NCBI GenBank assembly: GCA_023055505.1
Contig: JALIRH010000096.1
Coordinates: 533,501 to 597,500, forward strand
From: Callipepla californica brunnescens
Taxonomy: Eukaryota > Chordata > Aves > Galliformes > Odontophoridae
Reading direction: 5' to 3'
Length of the DNA: 64,000 nt
Shown: in pieces, positions 10,191 to 20,540 of the stretch
Layout of the letters: each line of letters opens with the position of its first letter
Position numbering within the stretch: position 1 is the first letter of the stretch
Program-made: the position numbers and the translations under genes
The notes under the pieces: generated by a model
Told to the model about the DNA's origin: nothing
Databases searched by the model: none
The model's input: the letters and a program-made list of their open reading frames with translations, nothing else

Positions 10191-10903
10191 TAGAGACCAA
10201 CAGCGCCTCATAGCAGGACCCACACTGACCCACAGCGAACCATATTGGGACCCACAGCGTAACCCACAGCGACCCGTAACAGACCACATTGACCCATTGC
10301 GACGCACTGCAACCCATAGCGACTCATAGAGGCACAGCGACACACAGCCATCCACAGCAACCCATAGCGACCCAGCCGACCCACAGCAACCTATAGGGGG
10401 GCCCACAGCGACTCACAGCAACCCACAGAGACCGATTACAACCAATAGTGACCGATAGCGACCCACCGCGACACACAGCGACCCACACCGACCCATAGCA
10501 ACCCACAGTGACCCACAGAGACCCACTGAGACCCATAGAGACCCAAAGCGACCCACAGCGACCCATAGCAGGACCTAGAGTGACCCATAGCGTCCCGAAG
10601 AAACCCGTAGCGACTCACTGCGACCCACAATGACCCATAGCTGGACCCACAGACACCCACAGCATGACCCACAGCGACCCATTGCAACCCTTAGCAACAT
10701 GTAGAGACTTATAGCGATCCACATCGACCCATAGCGACCCATGGATACACATAGCAAGACCCACAGTGACCCATAGCGTCCCATAGAGACCCGCAGCAAA
10801 ACGTAGCAGCCCACAGAGATCGATAGCGACGCATAGTGACCCACAGCGACCCATAGCGCCCAATAGGAAACCACTGATAGCAATAAGGAGCCCTAGAGAC
10901 CCA

Positions 10904-10963
10904 GCGACATTACGTGAGAGCGCCCCCTGGTGGCGTGGAGGGGAACTGCAGCCCCTTAGGGAT
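10904..10963 (+). promoter_or_regulatory. CTCF-like composite block 2, copy A (best match)
   Basis: GCGCCCCCTGGTGGCG at 10920-10935 matches the well-known CTCF core read on the minus strand (CCACCAGGGGGCGC). The E-box position reads TTACGTGA, so the E-box is degraded. The conserved GGAACTGCAGCCCCTTAGGG tail follows. The motif strand would orient a loop anchor in the minus direction. Occupancy depends on CpG methylation in this repeat-rich context. Confidence 0.6.
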
Positions 10964-11150
10964 CCATTGGGAACCTTAGAGACCCACAGAGACCCATAGC
11001 AGGACCCACAGCAAACCAAAGCGATCCATAGCAACCCATAGCGATCCACAGTGACCCACAGTAACCCACAGCGAAGCATATTGGGACCCATAGCGACACA
11101 TAGCGCCCAATAGGAAAACACAGAGAGCAATAGGAAGCCGTAGAGACACA

Positions 11151-11221
11151 GCGACATCATGTGAGAGCTCCCTCTGGTGGCGTGAAGGGGAACTGCAGCC
11201 CCTTAGGGATCTCCTGGGGCA
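11151..11221 (+). promoter_or_regulatory. CTCF-like composite block 3, copy A
   Basis: The same block with two C-to-T changes in the core (GCTCCCTCTGGTGGCG, 11167-11182). The E-box is degraded to TCATGTGA, and the tail ending CTCCTGGGGCA is intact. The CTGGTGGC half most important for CTCF recognition is retained. Confidence 0.5.
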
Positions 11222-11457
11222 CGTAGAGACCCATAGCAGGACCCACACCGACCCACAGCGAACCCTATTGGGACCCATAGCGTGACCCACAGCGACCCAC
11301 AGCAACCCATAGAGACTCATAGCAAACCACAGCAACCCACAGTGACCCATAGCGAGACCCACAGCGACCCACAGTGACCCACAGCTTGACCCAAAGCAAC
11401 CCATGCCGGGACCCACAGCGACCCATAGAAAACCTCAGAGAGCAATAGGAAGGCACA

Positions 11458-11533
11458 GAGACATCACGTGAGAGCGCCCCCTCCCCTGGTGGCGTGGAGG
11501 GGAACTGCAGCCCCTTAGGGATCTCCTGGGGCA
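11458..11533 (+). promoter_or_regulatory. E-box plus CTCF-like composite block 4, copy A
   Basis: An exact TCACGTGA (11464-11471), then a core in which five extra bases split the C run: CGCCCCCTCCCCTGGTGGCG (11475-11494). Taken alone, CCCCTGGTGGCG keeps the core. The tail is identical to the other blocks. It lies about 90 bp from the ERV LTR edge. Confidence 0.5.
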
Positions 11534-11626
11534 TATAGAGACCCACAGCGACCCATAGCAGGACCCACAGTGACCCACAGCAAACCATATTGGGACCCAT
11601 AGCGGGACCCAGAGAGACCCACAGAC

Positions 11627-11960
11627 TGTTACAATGAAGGGTCGGGAACCCAGCTTGATGCTAGCTAATGTTCCATTTATTAAGCAACAACTCAAAGCTT
11701 AGATAGACAGAGAAGCAGTGTGTGTTAGGATCTAACTGGGGGAAGCTACAAGGATCTAATTGAGGGAATTTACACTCCTCAGTGTTAACAGGTCAAGAAT
11801 ATAAAACACTCCTAGTCATCTAAACAAACAGTTTCTTATTGCTATCCATTACTGTCTTCTGTTTCTTTTCACTCCTTAGACATGGTTGTCTCAAGCTTAT
11901 CAGCTTATCTTTACACAGCCTACGTCCAAGGTTTATGGCCTGATTCCTGCTTAGCTAACA
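11627..11960 (-). mobile_element. LTR of the truncated minus-strand ERV, copy A
   Basis: Read on the minus strand the element ends ATTGTAACA at 11627. It carries an AATAAA signal (complement of 11677-11682) about 50 bp from that end and a GGGTTCCCGACCC stretch typical of U5. A start at TGTTAGC (11960) would give a TGTTA/TAACA inverted pair and about 334 bp. A start near 11993, directly after the purine tract, is the alternative. It is the 3' LTR of the ERV whose env precedes it. No partner 5' LTR exists in the window. Confidence 0.7.
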
Positions 11961-11993
11961 GTTCCGTCTGACTCCCACTTTTGCCATCACCCA

Positions 11994-12008
11994 CTTCTCC
12001 CCCTTTCT
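11994..12008 (-). promoter_or_regulatory. Probable polypurine tract of the ERV, copy A
   Basis: On the minus strand AGAAAGGGGGAGAAG lies between the env stop and the LTR, where the plus-strand primer of reverse transcription belongs. If it is used directly, U3 would begin at about 11993 rather than 11960. Confidence 0.5.
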
Positions 12009-12039
12009 GTTATGAATATTTTCTTTGTAGCATTGTCAA

Positions 12040-13167
12040 TCATCTTTTTGCGCACATTGTAAAATGCAAGGAAGTAACAGCAAAAGCGTTACAACGATCA
12101 TCGCAATGTAGCACATCATTTTTAAGATACTGTGGAGCCATCCGGTGAGACCCCCATCCCGAGAATAATTTGTCCAACCAGTCCCAATCCCTCTGTTCCT
12201 GCAGTTTCTTCACTCCATCCCGTATGGTCTTGATACTTGCTTGAATTGAAACGGAATGTTCTGACAGGTTCATGCAGCACATTCCTTCGAAATCCTCCCA
12301 GCCATGGCCTTGCGCCAGAAGTAGGAAATCAGTAGCAGCGCAATTTTGTGGCGCAGTATGTCTGACACTGTCCGCATCAAGTAAAAGACCTGTTAAAGCT
12401 AAACTAGTGGCATTTCCTTGTTTTGCTAAGCAAGAACCCAGTTTGTTCAGTGTTGCCAAAGCTTTAGCAACAGCAACCTGCGGTGTGAAAAAGGAAACGG
12501 CTCCTATGGTCTCCCTGTTCCAAAACTTCATGTTATCATCACAATCTGATCTGAAGGTGTGGGTCATTCTCCTAAAACGGTGATGAGAATATTTCTTTCT
12601 CCATTGCAAGACAGTTGTCTCATTTCGGGTAAGGATGGTTAAACGCCCGAGACTACATGGCCCACCTCTAATGTAAGAAGGAATGGCAGGCCATGCCCGG
12701 TCAGCGCAACTACGGAAAACTCCATCTGGTAACTGTAAAGGAGCATTTACTGATTTTGAAAGGCTGGGTGAGGTGTAATTACACCACAGAGTTTGGTTAT
12801 TGATGGCTGTGTCTACGGGACTGACATCCCATAGTTTGGTTTTATTTTTTCCAGTAGAATGGAATCTCAGGCAGAAGTCCATTTTTATAGATCCTAAGAA
12901 ATCTATTTCTTGTGGCTCTAATTTGGCAGACGGAAGATATGGAACCCATCCATCCCAATTATCTACCGAATTTGTGCCAGTAAAGATTGCTCGTGAGGGA
13001 CCAGGGATTGGCCACTCGTCTATGGGAAAGCCCACCAAGCGGGTAGAGAAGGGATTTTGCGCAGTTGCAGTGGCTAAGCAAAGTGTTTCCTGATGAGTAA
13101 TATTAGCAAGTGTAAGCCACACATTCGTTTTTGGGAGGGTAATAAAACCAGTAGAGAGTCCTGACAT
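12040..13167 (-). pseudogene. env: ERV envelope (SU-TM), alpharetrovirus-like, frameshifted, copy A
   Basis: A 375-codon frame encodes an avian retroviral envelope: a surface subunit with several NxT/S glycosylation sites, a basic HHRFRR stretch near residue 200 suiting the SU/TM cleavage region, a probable fusion-peptide region, then a TM ectodomain with GMCCMNLSEHS near residue 310. Breaks are visible. The frame has no signal peptide. The first cysteine of the expected CX6CC motif is Trp (GHGWEDFEGMCC). The hydrophobic membrane anchor and short tail are encoded in another frame after about 12145, so this frame ends without an anchor. The ectodomain type points to an alpharetrovirus-like env, whereas the pol is betaretrovirus-like. 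It is a non-functional remnant. Confidence 0.85.
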
Positions 13168-13199
13168 TTCAAGAAGTCAAGTCCATACAGTAGCTGGTC

Positions 13200-14060
13200 T
13201 CATCCTTCCTTGGTTGTGTTTTCATCTGTTGTCGACCAAGTCTGTTCCTCGCGGTATGGTTTCACGTTCTTCGCAGGAATCCACCTGGGGCCTTTTCCTG
13301 TGGAGACACAAGCATGACCTCTCCCCCATGTGACAAGAGGATATGGCCCCATTATCATACCTGTTTCTGGGTGGCGAATCAACACCGGAGCCTTGATTCT
13401 TCTTTCCAATGTGATATTCGAACTAAAATGTCGGACTATCGGGGGATTGGTATGTAGCAGAGAAGAATTCAAAAAGTGAAAACATCAAGAGCTTTATGTA
13501 GTCGCTCCTCAGGAGGGGAAGCTCCCATTCCCCCTTTCTGTTGTGCTAATAGACGCTTTAAAGATTGGTGTGACCGCTCAATTGACCTGGAGGGGAATGA
13601 GGGATCGCGGTGATGTGCATAATGCCCCAAGAATCCAGGAAGGCTTTTGTCGCAGCGGAGGTATATGCAGGACCATGATCTGTTTTTAATTGGGAAGGGA
13701 TACCTAATGTAGCAAAAGCACGCAGCAAACGCTTGCGAACATCTCGTGCCTTTTCTCCTGTATGACAAGAGGAAAATAAAGCTCCGGAAAAAGTATCAAT
13801 CGAGGAATGTGTATATTTCAGCTTACCAAACCATGGGTAATGTGTGACATCCATTTGCCATAGCTGGAGGCTCTGCAGATCTCTGGGGTTAACCCCCCCT
13901 GCTATTGATGGGAAAGAATGCCTCTGGCAGTCGGGACATACCGCTGTAATGTTTGATGCTTGTTGGGAGGTAAGCCCAGACTGTCGTTTAAGACCTCCAG
14001 CATTCTGATGAAAGAAGGAGTGGCTAAGTTTAGCTTGCGCTATTCGGTCTGGTAAAACAC
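13200..14060 (-). pseudogene. pol: ERV integrase, disrupted by frameshifts, copy A
   Basis: Three domains appear in order on the minus strand. The N-terminal zinc-binding HHCC motif is intact (His at 14020 and 14008, Cys at 13936 and 13927). The catalytic core has the first Asp in MDVTHYPW (near 13849) and the second in KTDHGPAY (near 13678). The third acidic residue, Glu in IERSHQ (13577-13579), lies in a different frame, so a frameshift near 13585 splits the DDE triad. Another break near 13470 separates the C-terminal DNA-binding domain (13200-13472; PRWIPAKNVKPY). Sequence style is betaretrovirus-like. It cannot yield active integrase. Confidence 0.85.
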
Positions 14061-14420
14061 GGACATATCAGCTTGAGATTCCCTTCTGCCGTGAAACCAG
14101 GTAAAGATGTGTGTGAGCGGATGTGCATTACAAAATAAGGATGAGTGTGGGAGTCTAAAAAAAAAAAAGTTCCTGGAACAAAATAAACAATGAAGAGTGA
14201 GAAATATTGCGTAATATGGATGCTTCTGCTCGCTGAACAATTCCTGCAACAGAAGCTGAGTCGGTAATAGGATTGAAAGGTGTGGACCATTTCCAAAAAA
14301 CTCGGACAACAGCAGCTGGTTCCACTATTTGTGGAGAACCAGAAACAATTTCAATATCCGAATCCCATTGCTTCTGTTGATTATCCCACCATCAAATAAC
14401 TGATTTGTGTGATCTTCCAG
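14030..14420 (-). pseudogene. pol: ERV RNase H remnant, copy A
   Basis: Two overlapping minus-strand frames (14040-14309 and 14030-14296) share the C-terminal part of a class II retroviral RNase H, with the conserved MHIRSHTSLPGFTAEGN segment before the junction with integrase. The N-terminal catalytic part is damaged: frames change near 14325 and I could not find a clean TDGS motif. A run of 12 A (14157-14168) on the + strand may be one cause of frame loss. Confidence 0.65.
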
Positions 14421-15000
14421 ACCCATCCGTAATCTGGTAAGGGCCTGCAGCAGCTGATCACTTCTTTTTGGTGTGGATGTGAAGTGAACATTGAGGTTCA
14501 ATAGCTTGTGTGACGGTGCGTGGGAAGTAAGGCTGCCTGTATAGCTTGCCAATGCCATGCTAAAGGCATCTGCTTGCTGATCAAGCCATTGTAAATACAC
14601 ATTTGTCACAGGTAAACAACTAGAGGAAAAGTCTACCCCTGATAACATCAGCAAGCGCTGCCTAGCTTTGATTCTCAGGGAAGCAAACATCTCATGCTGT
14701 GTCAGGATTGTCTTTGTCAACTGGTTTGGCAAAAAAATCCATTCAATAATTCATAGTGGGTCTGGCCTTTGAAAATCCCACTGAAAAATTAGCGCATGAG
14801 GTTGTCGAGCAGGGTTGAGGATCATTAGAAAAAAAGGTAACTCCGGGGCACACCGATGAGCTTGTCTGTTAGTGCTAGCTGCAGCAACTTTTTGCAAGGC
14901 ACTAGCCACTTCAGAGCCAAGACGGCAGGGAGAGTGTAAATCAGAATCCCCTTTCAGTAGTTCCAAAAGAGGATACAAGTCTGCATTAGAGATACCCAAG
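14325..15000 (-). pseudogene. pol: ERV RT thumb and connection region, copy A
   Basis: Minus-strand frames 14751-14999 (LYPLLELLKGDSDLHSP, the thumb/connection start) and 14325-14732 (LSGVDFSSSCLPVTNVYLQW, then SHAPSHKLLNLN) match the region between RT palm and RNase H of class II retroviruses. They are separated by a frame change near 14740. No catalytic motif is expected here. Confidence 0.65.
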
Positions 15001-15826
15001 AGCGCTCAGACCCAGTTAATTGATCCCAACCATTTTTGTACATCGTGTCAATTTTTCACATCAGTTTGTCTTTGTAAGGGCTAGGGAATGATAGTCTGGG
15101 CTCTGATGCACCAGCCTAAATATTTCCATGGTGATATTTTCTGCATTTTTTCAGGCGCAATACAGAAACCTGCCGAATTAACAGCAGTTGTAAGGAGGGC
15201 TACTGCTTCCTCCATGATCTCGTGATGTTGCGCGGTTACTAAGATGTCGTCCATCTAATGATACAATAAAACATTTGGCATTGTGTCTGGAATGGGGCTA
15301 AGCACTTTAGCTACATACCACTGACAAATGGTGGGGCTATTTTTCATTCCTTGTGGCAGCACAACCCACTGGTATCTCTGCAACGGGGCTTGCATGTTGA
15401 TGCTTGGAACTGAAAAAGCAAATGGAGGGGCATCCTCAGGGTGTAATGGACTATTAAAAAAGCAGTCTTGAAGATCAGTGCCAGTCAAATGCCAGTCTCG
15501 GGGAATCATAGTGGGTGACAGGAGGCCTGGTTGAAGGGCTCCCATATTTTCCAGAGCATCATTCATTTTTCTGAGGTCATGGAACAAGCGCCATTGACCA
15601 GTTTGTTTCTTAATGACAAATCCAGGTGAGTTCCAAGGATTAGTGGAGGTACAGTATGTCCTTTTGCTAATTGTTCCGCTACCAAGTCTTGGAGGGCGCC
15701 AAGTTTTTCTAGCGGAAGGGGCCATTGATCCACCCATCTAGGGGTATCTGTTTTCCATATTAGCTTAAGGGCGTCGCACCTCTCAATGGCCCCTCCCGAA
15801 AATCTGACCTGATAGTGACTCCCCAC
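15001..15826 (-). pseudogene. pol: ERV reverse transcriptase fingers/palm, stop in the YMDD box, copy A
   Basis: Two overlapping minus-strand frames carry the RT start (15563-15826; WVDQWPLPLEKLGALQDLV) and the fingers/palm (15255-15737; NPWNSPGFVIKKQTGQWR, LTGTDLQDCFF, VLPQGMKNSPTICQ). The frames switch near 15655. An amber stop (15255-15257) occupies the first position of the YMDD catalytic box, with MDD intact after it, so polymerase function is lost. The first catalytic Asp is present in GTDLQD. More stops follow toward 15000. The family is class II (betaretrovirus-like). Confidence 0.85.
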
Positions 15827-15965
15827 TGAACCATAACATCAGGGCCCCATAAGTATCATCGGAATTGGCAACACAAACAGTTTGATAGTAGCTACCCGAT
15901 CTTCAGGTCCTCTGATTGGAATGAACTCAGCACTTTGCTGGCTGTTCCTTGCACCTCCCACCCCA
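15815..15965 (-). pseudogene. pro: ERV 5' truncation stub, probably the protease C-terminus
   Basis: The minus strand reads RVATIKPFVLPIP and, next to the RT start, VMVQWG, which fits the end of a class II retroviral protease just before RT. Beyond about 15965 the retroviral sequence stops and degenerate CCCTAA repeats begin, so gag, most of the protease and the 5' LTR are missing. The same roughly 150-bp stub, without the rest of the ERV, opens the tandem units at 20386 and 26162. Confidence 0.5.
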
Positions 15966-17486
15966 GCTAATGTATGGGATGATTTGTATGATGTAACCCA
16001 AAACCAAACCCCAGGCCTACCCCTTCTCTCACCCTGACACTCGAACCAAACCTCCGCCTAAACCTAACCCTAATATCTAAGCCTAAGCCTAACCCTTCCA
16101 ATTGCCCTAGCCCTAACACTAACCCTTTTCCTATACCTAACCCTGACCTCAACCCTGATCCTAACCTTTCCCTAACCCTAACACCAACCCGTAACATCAT
16201 TTGAATCCTAATCCTATTCCAAACCTTAACCCTATCCCAAGGCCTAACCCTACTCTGACCTTTACACTCCAACTAACCCAACCTCGATCAATAAATACAA
16301 ATGGAATCCTAAACCTAAACCTAAACCTAAACCTACTGCTAACACCACAAGTCAGCCTACTTTTCTCCCTAAATCTAATCATAAATCTCAAAAAATCTTT
16401 GTCCCTAACCCTAATCATAAATCCAGTCCAAACTCTGAAACTTTCCCAAAACCTATGCCTATTCCTAACACTTACTCTTACCCTAAGTCTATCCCTAACA
16501 CTAACCCTTCTCCCAGACACAACCCTAAAGCCAACACTAATCCTAACCTAATCTTTATCCTAATCCTAAACCTAATCCTAACTCTTACCCTAATTCTAAC
16601 TCTACCCTAACCCTAACTCTGACCCTCAAGCCAAACCCACATTTAAGCACAACCCTAATCCCGACACCTAGCATCAGATTACCACAACCCTAACGGAACC
16701 CTAACCCTAACACTAATGCTATGACTATCCCAAACCCTAACCCAAGTACTAGACCAAACCATACCCCTATCCCTCACTCTAAAACTAACAACCCTAACTA
16801 AACTCTAACCGTAACCCTATCCCTAATACTAACACTAATCATCTTTTAAACACCAATGTTATTCCTATTCCTAAACCTTACCCAATCTCCAAATGAAATC
16901 CAAGGCCGGTGCCTTCTCACACCCTAACGATCAAACCAAACCTACATCTAAACCTAACCCTAAATCCAATCTTTACCCTAAACCATACACTTGCCCTGGC
17001 CTTAACACTAACCCTTTCCCTATACCTAACCCTAACCCTAACCTTAACACTAATTTGAGGCCTATCCCTAGTAGGAACCCAAAACCTAATTGGAATCTGA
17101 ATCCTGTTCTTAACCTTAACCCTAACACGACTTAACTCTACTCTGACCCTAAAAGTCAAATGAACCCTACTCCTTACCCTAAACCTCAATCTAAACCTAA
17201 ACCTAACCCTAAACCTAAACTTCACAAGAACACTCAACCTAATCCTAGCACTAACCTAAACTAAAACTAAAACAACTTTTTTGCTAACCCTAATCCTAAA
17301 TCTAACCCTAACCCCAAAACTCCCCCAAACCTGACCCTAAACCTAATCCACTCCAAAATCCTTACCCTAACCCTAACCCCAAACACCCTAATACTAGAAC
17401 TAAAGCAATCCTTCACCCTAACCCTAAAACTAACAATTTAACTTTGACCCTAAAACTCAAATTCACCCTACATACACTTTATGCTA
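15966..17486 (-). repeat. Unit 1, CCCTAA-oriented degenerate telomeric arm
   Basis: Variants of CCCTAA (CCTAAAC, CCTAATC, CCTGACC) on the + strand, opposite to most of the window. The reverse complement of the start (about 16009-16060) matches the TTAGGG-arm passage near 19715-19765 (GAGAGAAGGGGTAGGCC), so this arm is a diverged inverted copy of the other arm. Frames reading NPNPNLNP or RVRVRFRV are repeat translations. Confidence 0.9.
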
Positions 17487-20385
17487 CCTAGGTTAGGGTC
17501 AGGCTCAATCTGGGTTTTGTGTTGGGGTCAAAGGGATAGGGTTAGGGTAGAGTTCGAGTTAGGATGAAGGTAATGCTTACAGATATGTTTAGAGAATGGA
17601 ACAGGGTTAGGGTTAAGGTTAGGGTAAGGTTGAAGGTTAGGCTCAGGGACAGATTTAGGGTTAGAGTTTGGGTTCCTTTTAGGTTTAGGGATAGGGTTAG
17701 GGTACGGTTAGGTATTGTACAACGCTAAGTGTTAGCTTCTGGGTAAGGGATAGGGTTAGGGTAAGGGTTAGATTCAGGGTTAGGGTTAGCATTAGCATCA
17801 GGGTTAGGGTTATGGTAAGAGTTAGGATAGGGAATGGGATACAGTTAGGGTAAGGGTTAGGAATAGGGTTAGGGTTACATTAAGGTTAGGGTTAGTGTTT
17901 GGATCAGGGGTAGGGTTAGGAATAAAGTTAGAGTAAGGGCTAGGATTAGGGTTAGGGTTAGGGTAGGGATACGGTTAGGGTAGAGTTAAGGTTAGGGTAG
18001 GGTTAGGGTTAGGGTTAGGGTAAGGGTTAGGGATAGGGTTAGGGTTAGGGTTAGGGTTAGGTTAGGGTTTGGGTTATGGTAAGAGTTAGGATAGGGATTG
18101 TGATACGGTTAGGGTAAGGGTTAGGAATAGGGATAGGGTTTGATTAGGGTAAGGGTTATTGTTTGGATTAGGGGTAGGGTTACGAATAAAGTTAGAGTTA
18201 GGGCTAGGATTAGGGTTACGGTTCGGGATTGGATTAGTGTTAGGGTAAGGAATAAAGTTAGAGTTAGTGTTAGGATTAGGGTTAGGGTAAAGTAGGGTTA
18301 GGGGTAGGGTTAGGTTTAGGGTTAGGGTTAGGGTTAGGGTTAGGGTTAGGGTTTGGGTTAGGCTAGTGTTAGGGTAAGGGTTAGGGTTAGGATAAGAATT
18401 AGGATAGGGATTGTGATACAGTTAAGGTAAGGGTTAGGAATTAGGGTTAGGGTTAGGGTTAGGTTTAGGTTTAGGTTTAGGGTTAGGGTTAGGGTTAGGG
18501 TTAATGTAGTTTAGGGCTAGGGTTAGGGTTAGGGTTAGGATAGGGTTAATGTAGGGTTAGGGTTAGTGCTAGGAATCAATTTGGAGGAAGGAAAAGGTAT
18601 AGGAATTGGTTCATTGTTAGCGTTAGTCTTCAGGGTTAGGGTTTGGATTTAGCACTATGTTTCATGTTCCTTTTAGGTTTAGTGATAAGGATTAGGGGTA
18701 CGTTTAGGTATTGTACAATGCTAAGTGTTAGCTTCTGGGTGGGGGTTGGGGTTAGATTAAGGGTGAGGGTTAGGGTTAGGACTAGATTTAGGATTAGGTT
18801 TAGGAATAGGTTTTCTTTGATTGTTAGGGTGAGAGAAAGGTTAGGCCTTGGGTTTGTTTTTGGAATAGTTTTGGGTTTCAGAATAGGAATTGGGTTAGTA
18901 TTTGGAATCTGATTGCTTTAGTATTAGTGTTAGGGTGGGGGTTAGAAGTTAGGTGAGCGTTGTGGTAATCTAATGCTTTGTGTTAGGCTTAGGGTTGGGC
19001 TTTTACTTGAGGTTGGTGTTAGGGTCAGCTTTAGTTTGAAGGTAGATTTAGAGTTTAAATTGTGGTCATGCTTTGGATTAGTTTTAGAGTTAGGGTAAGA
19101 TTTAGGTTTCCTTTCAGTGTTAGGCTGTGAGAATTGTAGGCTTTGTGTTTTTGGGTTTGTGTTGGGTTTAGGAATTGGAATAGTGTTTGGGATAGTATTA
19201 GCGTTAAGGCTGGGGTTAGAGTTAGGTGATGGCTGTGGTAATCTAATGCTTTGTGTTAGGTTTAGGGTTGGGCTTCAATCTGGGGTTGGTTTTAAGGTCC
19301 CATTTAGATTTCAGGAAGAATTGGAGTTCAATTGAGGTAACGGTTAGGATTAGATTTAGGGTTCTGATAAGGGTTAGGTTAGGGTTAGGGTTTGGTTCCA
19401 AGTTGTTTTTAGGGTTAGGGTTAACGTTAGGTTTCAGGATAGGGTTAGGAATATAGCTAGGTGTTAGGTAAGGTTTAGTCCTGGGGTTTCAGTTCGGGTT
19501 AGGTGAAGCGTTAGTTTTACAGTTAGAAGACATGTTAGGGTTAGGGTTAGGTTTTGGTGTAGATTTAGGTTTAGGGTAAGGGTTAGGGATGTAGATGAAG
19601 GTTTAGTGGAAGGGGTAGGGTTCTCTTTAGTTTTAGGACCAGGGAAGGGTCCTAAAAGGGCCTTGGCTAAGGGTGAGTTTTAGTATTTGATTTAGCGTTG
19701 CGTTCAGGTCTAGGTTAGTTTGAGTGTCAGGCTGAGAGAAGGGGTAGGCCTTGGGTTTGGTTCTGGCTTAGTGTTAGGTTTAGGAATAGGAATAGTTTTG
19801 GTGTTTGGATTGGGTTTGGGGTTAGTAGTAGGGATTGGATTGGGGTTAGTGTTAGGTGAGATCTGCGGTAATCTGATGCTTTCTTTGAGGCTTGAGGTTT
19901 GAGCTTAAACGTGGTGTTGGTTTTAGGGTAGGATTTAGGGCTAGGGTTTGGTTGAGGGTAGCATTAGGTTTAGGTTTAGGGGAAGGGTTTTGGTTAGGGT
20001 AGAGGTTAGAATTCTGGTTTGGGTTAGGAATAGGGTTCTGGACAAGGTAAGGATTTAGTCCTAGGTTTCCAGTTAGGGTAAGGTGAAGTGCTGGTGTTCT
20101 AGTTAGGAGAAGAGTTAGGTTGAGGTTTCGGGTTAGGTTTTTTTGTCGATTTAGGTTTTAGGTAAGGGGTAGATTTTAGACAACATGAGCTTTCTGGTCA
20201 GAGTAGGGTTAGGCCTTAGAATATGGATAAGATTAGGATAAATGTAGGGTTAGTTTCGGGTTTAGGTTAGTTTGAGTGTTAGGCTGAGAGAAGGGGAGGG
20301 CCTTGGGTTTGGGTTTGGTTTAGGGTTAAGATAAGGTTTAGGAATAGGAGTAGGTTTGGGGTTTGGATTGGGTTTGGACTTGACA
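17487..20385 (+). repeat. Unit 1, TTAGGG-oriented degenerate telomeric arm
   Basis: Orientation switches at CCTAGGTTAGGG (17487). The arm contains a marker phrase ATTGTACAA(C/T)GCTAAGTG (17726 and 18710), the uninterrupted site for the 6069 LTR (about 18746), and near 20160 ATTTTAGACAACATGAGC shared with unit 2. Compared with unit 2 it lacks about 1.2 kb of near-perfect TTAGGG around 18330-18500. It ends with TTTGGACTTGA fused to the ERV stub of unit 2. Confidence 0.9.
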
Positions 20386-20540
20386 GTGACTCCCCACTGA
20401 ACCATAACATCAGGGCCCCATAAATATCATCGGAATTGGCAACACAAACGGTTTGATAGTAGCTACCCGATCTTCAGGTCCTCTGATTGGAATGAACTCA
20501 GCACTTTGCTGGCTGTTCCTTGCACCTCCCACCCCACCTA
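20386..20540 (-). pseudogene. pro: ERV stub opening unit 2
   Basis: The same retroviral fragment as 15815-15965, but preceded directly by degenerate TTAGGG sequence instead of RT. The junction lies at ACTTGACAGTGACTCC, and the intact ERV reads CTTGATAGTGACTCC in copy B, so a CTTGA microhomology could have mediated the loss of the provirus. It carries CCCACCTAATGTATGTG where unit 1 has CCCAGCTAATGTATGGG. Confidence 0.6.

Larger units (their letters stand above)
9485..11626 (+). repeat. 10-bp GACCCACAGC/GACCCATAGC minisatellite, copy A
   Basis: More than 2 kb of 10-bp units (GACCCACAGC, GACCCATAGC, GACCCACAGT). It starts with a short GCTGCCCCATA-type patch (9488-9520) resembling the minisatellite at 29375, plus a GAGATCCATGG patch. 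Four copies of a roughly 60-75 bp non-periodic block interrupt it (listed separately). Minus-strand frames reading GSLWVAVGRC and similar are a translation of the 10-bp period, not proteins. Copy B carries an extra 22 bases after 9770. Confidence 0.9.

Noticed and set aside
10615..11160. Minus-strand frames reading GSLWVAVGRC repeats
   Set aside because: A direct translation of the 10-bp minisatellite, not a repeat protein.
12272..12583. Plus-strand frames within the ERV (for example 12272-12583, 12800-13093)
   Set aside because: Antisense shadows of env with no homology of their own.
12040..15965. A possibly active endogenous retrovirus
   Set aside because: No gag, no 5' LTR, several frameshifts, a stop in the RT catalytic box, split integrase triad and altered TM cysteine, shared by both copies.
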